A DNA stretch of 14,864 nt from JAWXCM01 sp034408745 (GTDB lineage Bacteria; Acidobacteriota; Terriglobia; Bryobacterales; Bryobacteraceae): NCBI GenBank assembly GCA_034408745.1, contig JAWXCM010000397.1, forward strand, positions 1 to 14,864. The letters run 5' to 3'. Under the pieces are notes generated by a model that had not been told where the DNA came from, ran no database searches, and saw only the letters and a list, made by a program, of their open reading frames with translations. The position numbers and the translations under genes were made by a program. Shown in pieces: positions 10,345-14,864 of the stretch (its first letter is position 1; each line of letters begins with the position of its first letter).

Positions 10345-10587
10345 GTCCAGCCATGCAACCACTACGTCGCCGGCGACGCGGTTCTCGAGGTCGGCCACCC
10401 GTCGGCCGAGGGATCGCGTACGCAGGACAGCCTCAGCCTGACGGGACTTGTAGAGCCCGCCGTTAAGAAATGGCAGCCCGATAATCAGTCCGGCGGCTCC
10501 AAAATTCGAGGGAATCTGAGACACTCCAGCCGGCACATAACCTGCGGTGCCCGTAAGAGCAAGGGTGGGATAACGCAGTGCGAATCT
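10345..10587 (-). pseudogene. TolC-family efflux protein, C-terminal-half fragment (inverted)
   Basis: On the minus strand from 10587 the frame reads RFALRYPTLALTGTAGY, VPAGVSQIPSNFGAAG, LIIGLPFLNGGLYKSRQAE and RVADLENRVAGDVVVAWLD. This is the classic second-repeat region of TolC proteins: a beta strand with ALRYPTL, the P.FNGG.....R.AEA turn, then the helix ending in AWLD. After 10345 the match fades (VPPGQRFRLELRQRQ) and a TGA is met at 10282. Upstream of 10587 the match is also lost; a possible further piece in a different frame (TVSLDEPHETDEDT, about 10590-10640) precedes it. It lies tail to tail with the plus-strand N-terminal fragment, so either one gene was internally inverted or two convergent copies decayed. 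Confidence 0.65.
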
Positions 10588-10676
10588 CGGGTTACCGTGT
10601 CCTCGTCCGTCTCATGCGGCTCATCAAGGGAAACCGTCCGGTCCGATTTGCGCTTCCGAATCACGGCACCGGCGGA
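10588..10676 (-). other. Non-coding remnant between the amidohydrolase gene and the TolC fragment
   Basis: Directly after the stop of the N-formylglutamate amidohydrolase gene the minus strand stays open as SAGAVIRKRKSDRTVSLDEP and then HETDEDTVTRDS before the frame loses all resemblance. LDEP is the sort of motif that precedes the second repeat in TolC proteins, so this may be a frameshifted upstream piece of the same gene with a deletion behind it. That reading is weak. Confidence 0.25.
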
Positions 10677-11402
10677 CTACACCAGAGTTTTGACAGCGTC
10701 AGCAAAACGTAGAGCCCATCGCTGCTGACCACGGGACTCGACAATCTCATCCTGCCGAAACTCGACCTGGATTTGCGACAGCCCACGGCGGAGAGCATGG
10801 TACGGAACGCTGTAGTCCACCCTGGGATCCAGATCGTAGGGCTCGTTGTCTCCCACTACGATGTCCTTGTGCTGGCGCAGAGCGGCAAGCAGGGGGGTGG
10901 CGAGCCGCCGGTCGGTATGGCTCGATACAGCGATCTGCCACGGTCTGTGCTTGCCACCCAGGGAATCCGTCATGGAATGAACAGCGAGGACGACCGATTC
11001 CCTGCCCTGCTCCTCGCGTCGCAGCAAAACGGATTCCACCGCATCGTGATAGGGACGAAACCAGCGCTCGATACGATTCGCTCTCTCGGCAACACTCAGT
11101 TGCAGGTTGCCCGGGATGGTAGTCCCGTCGGTCATTTCCGGTATGAGATCCGGAGCGTCGAGATGGCGATTGCAGTCGATCACGAGTCGTGAAGCAGGGG
11201 AAAGGATCGCCGGAGCGTCGATGAGTTCCGACAGCGCCTCGGTGACTCCGGCTGCCCCGATATCCCAGGCGATATGGCGTCTGAGTTCAGCCTCCGGCAA
11301 GCCCAGATTCTTGAGTTCGTCCGGAATAAAATTGCTGGCGTGATCGCAGAGAAGTACGAAGCGTCCAGGGCGGTTGAGACCAACCATGCGAGGCGCCGTC
11401 AC
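10677..11402 (-). CDS. N-formylglutamate amidohydrolase family protein
   Basis: About 241 aa, the normal size for the family (COG3741), whose characterised members hydrolyse N-formyl-L-glutamate to formate and glutamate, as in histidine degradation. Motifs seen: VLLCDHASNFIP (DHAS at 20-23), HIAWDIGAAG, SRLVIDCNRHLD, VLAVHSMTDSL, GDNEPYDLD and a C-terminal QIQVEFRQDEI, covering the conserved metal and substrate positions. It is the last gene of a three-gene operon; the previous gene stops at 11410. Start: GTG at 11402 (8 bases after that stop) or ATG at 11387 both fit, and neither has a strong ribosome-binding site; homology begins after both. No hut genes are nearby, and proteins of this group beside transglutaminases may act on other acylated glutamate or peptide substrates, so the exact reaction is inferred only at family level. 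Cytoplasmic: no signal peptide. Confidence 0.85.
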   Translation of the reverse strand: MTAPRMVGLNRPGRFVLLCDHASNFIPDELKNLGLPEAELRRHIAWDIGAAGVTEALSELIDAPAILSPASRLVIDCNRHLDAPDLIPEMTDGTTIPGNLQLSVAERANRIERWFRPYHDAVESVLLRREEQGRESVVLAVHSMTDSLGGKHRPWQIAVSSHTDRRLATPLLAALRQHKDIVVGDNEPYDLDPRVDYSVPYHALRRGLSQIQVEFRQDEIVESRGQQRWALRFADAVKTLV

Positions 11403-11409
11403 GCAGTCA

Positions 11410-12276
11410 TCATCCGTCGACTTCTGTGACCGAAACGGTAACGTCCATGCCGAGAAAATCCTCCGCGGCACCAGCGTAGGTCCCCCACAACGGTAAAGCA
11501 TGCTCGGGAGCCCAGGCGACGGCAACTCGAATGAGATTTCGATTTCCGATGATGCTGTTGGTGGGGTCGAAGTCGATCCAGCCGGCACCGGGAAGGTAGG
11601 CCTGCATCCAGGCGTGGGTAGCTCCGCCCCCCGCCACGCCGGAAGCGTTCGGTACGAAAATATAGCCGCTGACAAATCGCGCCGCCACACCAAGCGAGCG
11701 TGTGGCTTCCATCATCAGAACCGCGAAATCCCGGCAACTGCCCCGCCGGCTACGCAATGTCTGAGCGGCGGTCTGTACACCTTTTTCCGGGCGGCGTACA
11801 TATGTGCATTGCTCGCGAATGCCTTCCGACATGGAGGAAAGCATCTTGACGGTTCCAGTTCTGTCTGCCGCATCCAGGAACTGTAGAGCCCACTGGGACA
11901 CGCTCTCATCCACACCGTGGTGATTCAAAGCGCGTCCCAGACTCGAGAAGTCTTCATCGGAGTAGGAAAAGGGATAGGTTCGCGCGTATTCCTCAAGAGG
12001 GTACTCGGGCATGGAGTTCTCAAAATGTTCGATGGTCACGGTGCTGTTGAAGTGGAGTTCCGTAGTGCTCCCCTGAAACGTCGCTACAGCCACGGAATTG
12101 TCAAAAGGATCGTGCACCCAGCGCAGTAAGGACGGCTGTGGCCTGATCAGGAGACTCGTTCGGATCAGTCGCAGGTCATGGCTTTCCCTTGGGCGGAACA
12201 GCATGCGGTGCTCCCCCAGTTCTACCGGTGCGGCATATCGATACGTAGTGGCGTGTTGGACGCAAAGAAAGGACAT
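11410..12276 (-). CDS. Transglutaminase-like cysteine peptidase family protein (full catalytic triad)
   Basis: A 288-aa protein with the bacterial transglutaminase N-terminal region (HATTYRYAAPVELGEHRMLF, RPRESHDLRL) at 1-95 and the transglutaminase core at about 150-240. The catalytic set is visible: Cys181 in GSCRDFAVLM, His221 in THAWMQAYLPG and Asp237 in GWIDFDPTN. No signal peptide, so cytoplasmic. Bacterial members usually act as peptidases or amidases rather than protein cross-linkers. Its ATG shares one base with the TAA of the upstream transglutaminase gene (TAATG, 12274-12278), so the two are translationally coupled, and the amidohydrolase gene follows within about 8 bases. Such transglutaminase genes often accompany circularly permuted ATP-grasp and alpha-E genes in predicted peptide or metabolite ligation clusters (established comparative genomics); those partners are not in this window. 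Confidence 0.9.
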   Translation of the reverse strand: MSFLCVQHATTYRYAAPVELGEHRMLFRPRESHDLRLIRTSLLIRPQPSLLRWVHDPFDNSVAVATFQGSTTELHFNSTVTIEHFENSMPEYPLEEYARTYPFSYSDEDFSSLGRALNHHGVDESVSQWALQFLDAADRTGTVKMLSSMSEGIREQCTYVRRPEKGVQTAAQTLRSRRGSCRDFAVLMMEATRSLGVAARFVSGYIFVPNASGVAGGGATHAWMQAYLPGAGWIDFDPTNSIIGNRNLIRVAVAWAPEHALPLWGTYAGAAEDFLGMDVTVSVTEVDG

Positions 12277-13109
12277 TAGACGGTAGTTCCCGGGAGGTCG
12301 GCATCCTGAACTTCATCGGTCCAGACGGTAAAGCTCTCCAGCGTGTTGGGTCCGAACGTCGTCGAAATGGCAACATCGCAGGCGTCACGTCCTCGTGCAA
12401 CCAGAATGCGACCAATTCGCGGAACATTGTTGCGGGGATCGAAAAGCTGCCATCGACCGTCGATCCACGCCTCCATCCAGGCCGCGAAGTCGCCCGGTGG
12501 AAAAGGTGGGGGCGTTCCCACATCGCTCAAATAGCCTGTGCAGTAGCGAGCCGGAATATTCATGCATCTGCAGAAGGTGATGGCAAGGTGCGCAAAATCC
12601 CGGCAGACTCCTGTCTTCTCCTGAAAAGCTTCAGCCGCGCTCCGGGTGGCACGTGCATTCTGATAGTCGAAGGAAATATGGTTATGCACGTAGTCGCAGA
12701 TCGCCTGGACGCGCTGATACCCTGGGACGGTGCCGCTGAAGAGTTGCCAGGCCGTCTGCGACAGCAAATCAGTCTCGCAGTAACGGCTGCCGAGAAGAAA
12801 CACCAGCGTCTCGCCGGGGAGATCCTCCACGGCATCCTGCCCAACAGTGCTGGCCACTTCATCCGGTTGACCGCTGTCTCTGATTAATCCCTCAGCTCTC
12901 AGAGCAAAACGGCCCGCGGGAGCAACAAGCCGGTGGCATTGATTTCCGAAGCCATCCCTGTAGCTGGTGACTGGAACGGGCGGTTCCGTGCGAAGCCGGT
13001 CGGGGGTGATTATGTCAGCGCTGCGTGAGTCATGCACATTTACGACAAGCACCATGGGAGTGGGCTGGAAAAAGCTGTAGATCAGTTCGAAACCGCTTCT
13101 GAACTTCAT
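12276..13109 (-). CDS. Transglutaminase-like protein with Ala at the expected catalytic His position
   Basis: 277 aa from the ATG at 13109. This start is chosen because family proteins begin with the pattern MKFRSGFELIYSFFQPTPM; the open frame goes 10 codons further up. A beta-rich N-terminal domain (1-115, including SYRDGFGNQCHRLVAPAG) precedes a transglutaminase core with Cys169 in TGVCRDFAHL and a likely Asp224 in WQLFDPRNN. At the place where the downstream paralogue has THAWMQAY this protein has DFAAWMEAW, with Ala209 aligned to the catalytic His. The tail VPRIGRILVARGRDACDVAI and STTFGPNTL is conserved in a sub-group of bacterial transglutaminases, so the change may be typical of that sub-group. 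First gene of the operon with the second transglutaminase and the amidohydrolase. No export signal. The promoter should lie in 13110-13200 but no convincing boxes were seen. Confidence 0.87.
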   Translation of the reverse strand: MKFRSGFELIYSFFQPTPMVLVVNVHDSRSADIITPDRLRTEPPVPVTSYRDGFGNQCHRLVAPAGRFALRAEGLIRDSGQPDEVASTVGQDAVEDLPGETLVFLLGSRYCETDLLSQTAWQLFSGTVPGYQRVQAICDYVHNHISFDYQNARATRSAAEAFQEKTGVCRDFAHLAITFCRCMNIPARYCTGYLSDVGTPPPFPPGDFAAWMEAWIDGRWQLFDPRNNVPRIGRILVARGRDACDVAISTTFGPNTLESFTVWTDEVQDADLPGTTV

Positions 13110-13132
13110 TAAAAGGAAAACCTCAGACTTGA

Positions 13133-13411
13133 CAGGCAAAGGGAGGACGTGGGGCCGGCAGAATCGTTTCTACGGACGCATACGAGCAGCGATTGCTCGC
13201 CCATGCCGTACAGTTCAGGATAGCAGGAGCGTTCGGCGCTCAACTCTCCACGTGGTGGAATACCGGCCACACTTACCACAACCAACGGATGCCAGGAACC
13301 AGTTCTGTGTCGACGTCAAGATCCGACATCCCGCTGCAATCGGAATGCTGTTGTTGGCTGGAGCGCCGACATTCTATCGTGGCGGCTCCGACGGGTCAGG
13401 GTCTGGGTTAG
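13133..13411 (+). other. Unrecognised, possibly frameshifted coding remnant
   Basis: The plus-strand frame opened after a TGA at 13130-13132 reads RIVSTDAYEQRLLAHAVQF, RIAGAFGAQLSTWWNTG and HTYHNQRMPGTSS, which has protein-like composition and no internal stop to 13411. From about 13300 the neighbouring frame looks better (FCVDVKIRHPAAIGMLLLAG then APTFYRGG), suggesting a frameshift near 13300. There is no good start codon or ribosome-binding site. I cannot name the family. On the minus strand the same region is broken by stops. It could be a gene remnant left upstream of the transglutaminase operon, or chance. Confidence 0.3.
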
Positions 13412-13758
13412 TCGGGGTACGGGTACAGGCCAGGCTTGAGGAGACCTCCGATTTTGCAGGCTCGCCAGATTAGCTCCGTGTGGATCTCGGGGTGGGCGCG
13501 TCTGAGCCACTCGGACACGGCACTTTCGATGTGGGTTGGTTTGTCCTCACTCGGGAAGACGAAGTGGTCCAGGGTTGGGATGTTGGGGTCAGCGGTCTGG
13601 GTGGCCGGCTGTCCTGAGGCGGCGCTGGTTTTGTGGCGTCCGGACCAGGTGTTAAAGATGGGCGAGAGGGCCGCGGACTGGGCACACTCCGCCTGGACTC
13701 GAGTTCTGGGTTCCCCGGCCGGGGCTCGGAATGCGGGTGCTGTGTGCCTGTTTTCCAT
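13408..13758 (-). pseudogene. Probable frameshifted C-terminal tail of the adjacent 'KHGL' family gene
   Basis: This frame overlaps the end of the neighbouring gene in a different phase (107 bases). Its first half is low-complexity and rich in A, P, S and T, but the end reads TLDHFVFPSEDKPTHIESAV, SEWLRRAHPEIHTELIWRAC and KIGGLLKPGLYPYPD, which looks like a real folded segment. The simplest reading is one gene with a frameshift near 13700-13760 whose true C-terminus is here. A separate small gene starting at 13758 (ATG, no clear ribosome-binding site) is the alternative. No known domain recognised. Confidence 0.35.
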
Positions 13759-14311
13759 GGGTGGTTTCAGGCGCAGAGGCGCAAGGTTTGGTGGCGGCGT
13801 TCGCCTGCCGCGGAGGGGCTCGCGTGGGGCGAGGTGCCGGGTTTGGTCCGTTGATTTTCGATGCTATCCGGTTGGCGCCCGGGGCTCGGATGGAGGTCTG
13901 CAGGACCTCGAATGTCCGGTTCAGGGAGATGAGGGAGTTGAAGGCGAGCATGGTCCGGGATTCCTCATCGATGATGTCGAGCGTGGCGTCGATTTCGGTG
14001 CGCATGCGCTCCATTTCGAAGTCGAGCGCGGCGGTTTCGAGGGCGCGGAAGCGGCGGAGACGCCAGCGGGCTTCGGCGATGTCGAGGACGAGGTCGGTTT
14101 CCATTTCTGAGGCCGGGGCGTAGTCGCGGAGGTAGACTTCGCGGAGTTCGGCGTACTGGGCTGGGTCCTCGTTGCGGAGGACGGTCTGTTTGGCGGAGAG
14201 GCCGTGTTTGCAGCCGTTCTGGGAGACTTTGGCTTTGCCCTCCGGGGTTACGGGGCCTTTGGAGCGGGCTCCGTTGATTTTCGACGCGTTTTTCTGATTC
14301 CAGGTGGCCAT
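13652..14311 (-). CDS. Conserved hypothetical protein of the acidobacterial 'NG.KHGL.AK' family
   Basis: 219 aa as it stands. The N-terminus has the pattern seen in a multi-copy family of Solibacter-like Acidobacteriota: SKINGARSKGPVTPEGKAKV, then SQNGCKHGLSAKQTVLRNED, followed by a helical middle (AELREVYLRDYAPASEMETD, DIAEARWRLRRFRALETAAL) up to about residue 145. After that come low-complexity Pro/Ala/Arg-rich residues and an abrupt stop, so the tail is probably out of frame (see the adjacent entry). The start is supported: AAGG with a 6-base spacing (GGCACCAC before ATG) sits inside a purine-rich run. The function of the family is unknown; the Lys/Arg/Gly-rich N-terminus suggests nucleic-acid contact, which is speculation. 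Its many copies in related genomes suggest mobility or recurrent duplication. Confidence 0.6.
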   Translation of the reverse strand: MATWNQKNASKINGARSKGPVTPEGKAKVSQNGCKHGLSAKQTVLRNEDPAQYAELREVYLRDYAPASEMETDLVLDIAEARWRLRRFRALETAALDFEMERMRTEIDATLDIIDEESRTMLAFNSLISLNRTFEVLQTSIRAPGANRIASKINGPNPAPRPTRAPPRQANAATKPCASAPETTHGKQAHSTRIPSPGRGTQNSSPGGVCPVRGPLAHL

Positions 14312-14598
14312 GTGGTGCCTTTTCCTTCCTGGGGAAATTTAGCACAGGGGTGTCCAGTTTCCGGGGGTGGGTGGGGTGGCTTGGAGTGGTGTATGTGGTT
14401 GGTAATGCTGTGGTTAGGAATATTTTTGTGAAGGTAAAACGCATAAGTTTCCTTCGGCCTGGGGGCAGGCAGATCCGCAGGCAGGCAGGGTGGTATCCGA
14501 ACCTGCAGGGTGCGCGGCTGGATCATTTGAACATCCCATTGCGTAGTGGGGTCGGGCCGGTGGCCAGTCTGCGTGAGTTCACGGGTTGACGCGATCAG
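14312..14598. other. Intergenic stretch with a strongly G/T-rich block
   Basis: No gene is seen here. Positions 14347-14425 are markedly G/T-rich on the plus strand with clustered G-runs (14347-14350, 14363-14367, 14369-14371, 14373-14376, 14378-14379). At 14460-14490 there are repeated CAGG/GCAG units. The stretch should include the promoter of the minus-strand gene starting at 14311, but no convincing boxes were found. Confidence 0.5.
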
Positions 14599-14862
14599 GT
14601 GCTGTCGCGAAGGGAAGCCGATCCTTTCGCGCTCCAGGCTCTGAATGGCCGAACGCCGTACGCGTACGTGGATGACGAGCTTCGGAAATCGTTTGGGATG
14701 CCTTTGCCGCCCGGCGAGGCAGCCGCTACCCGGCTCCGTGGCAGAATGCCGGCAATTGAGGTGTTGATTTCGCGATCCGGAGGGAAGCGTGGTCGAGATT
14801 TCGTTGTGGGGCGCGTCCGATGTGGCGCGTCATGGCGCGGGCGGCGCGCAAACACTTTGTGA
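14599..14862 (+). CDS. Doubtful small ORF, unrecognised
   Basis: A GTG-started frame of 87 codons (LSRREADPFALQALNGRTPY, then VDDELRKSFGMPLPPGEAAA) ending at a TGA three bases from the window edge. The first half is plausible protein; the second half is Arg/Gly-rich and looks like shadow coding. An equally long minus-strand frame (14595-14855) covers the same bases. No ribosome-binding site or domain was found. It may be a remnant or non-coding. Confidence 0.2.
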   Translation: MLSRREADPFALQALNGRTPYAYVDDELRKSFGMPLPPGEAAATRLRGRMPAIEVLISRSGGKRGRDFVVGRVRCGASWRGRRANTL

Positions 14863-14864
14863 AC

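Noticed and set aside
10015..10728. Single 237-codon plus-strand gene
   Set aside because: Only 10081-10293 matches the TolC family; the rest is antisense to the inverted TolC half, so it is not one intact protein.
11150..11220. Repeated CGGAGCGTCGA as a possible direct repeat
   Set aside because: Two copies only, both within conserved codons of the amidohydrolase gene (DAPDL and DAPAI), so explained by coding.
13128..13133. TTGACA on the plus strand as a -35 element
   Set aside because: No -10-like hexamer follows at 16-18 bases and no convincing plus-strand gene lies downstream.
13436..14110. Plus-strand open frame of 224 codons rich in Gly, Arg and Val
   Set aside because: Antisense to the 'KHGL' family gene; repetitive composition typical of a shadow frame.
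14460..14490. CAGG/GCAG repeats as a CRISPR or tandem-repeat array
   Set aside because: Units are 4 bases, few and imperfect, with no spacer-repeat periodicity.
14595..14855. Minus-strand 86-codon frame at the right edge
   Set aside because: Arg/Ser/Pro-rich with no start signal or family resemblance; as weak as the opposing frame.

Overview
The window reads as a high-GC (about 60% by eye, not computed) chromosome segment from an Acidobacteriota, most likely of the Solibacter/Bryobacter type. The grounds are a DUF1549/DUF1553 'planctomycete cytochrome c' protein paired with a DUF1501 protein, a Tat-exported tandem paralogue pair common in that group, and a repeated-family protein with an 'NG.KHGL.AK' motif. 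The taxonomy is inference from gene content; no marker gene is present.

Left part (1-9204), mostly intact. The first 67 bases are the C-terminal tail of an ISAzo13-type transposase, abutting a PQQ-like beta-propeller gene (minus strand, to 823) that stops early, as if the insertion cut off its 3' half. Divergent from it runs a tight two-gene operon: a 1062-aa PSCyt1/DUF1549/LamG/DUF1553 protein (882-4070) and a Tat-exported DUF1501 protein (4075-5508). Converging on it is a two-gene minus-strand operon of paralogues (5526-6695 and 6696-7970), the upstream copy with a Tat signal and the downstream one without. Divergent from that pair is a secreted M19 dipeptidase (8005-9204, TTG start). Together this looks like an exported degradation or surface module.

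Middle part (9206-10676), a gene graveyard. A NarL/FixJ response regulator lacks the first third of its receiver domain. It abuts a frameshifted fragment of a histidine-kinase sensor region. Beyond that lie two halves of a TolC-family protein: the N-terminal half on the plus strand and the C-terminal half inverted on the minus strand. Several deletions, one frameshift and an inversion are packed into about 1 kb.

Right part (10677-13109) is an intact minus-strand operon: two transglutaminase-like proteins sharing a 1-base TAATG overlap, then an N-formylglutamate amidohydrolase. The first transglutaminase has the catalytic Cys and Asp but Ala where His is expected; the second has a full Cys-His-Asp set. 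The ATP-grasp and alpha-E partners often found beside such genes are not in the window.

From 13110 to the end the sequence is poorly coding. It holds an unrecognised, apparently frameshifted plus-strand remnant, a Solibacter-type 'KHGL' family gene whose tail seems to run on in another frame, a G-rich spacer and a doubtful small ORF at the edge. No tRNA, rRNA or CRISPR array was seen. I found no clear new defence or biosynthetic system; the most unusual things are the scrambled TolC/two-component region and the transglutaminase pair with one unusual active site.
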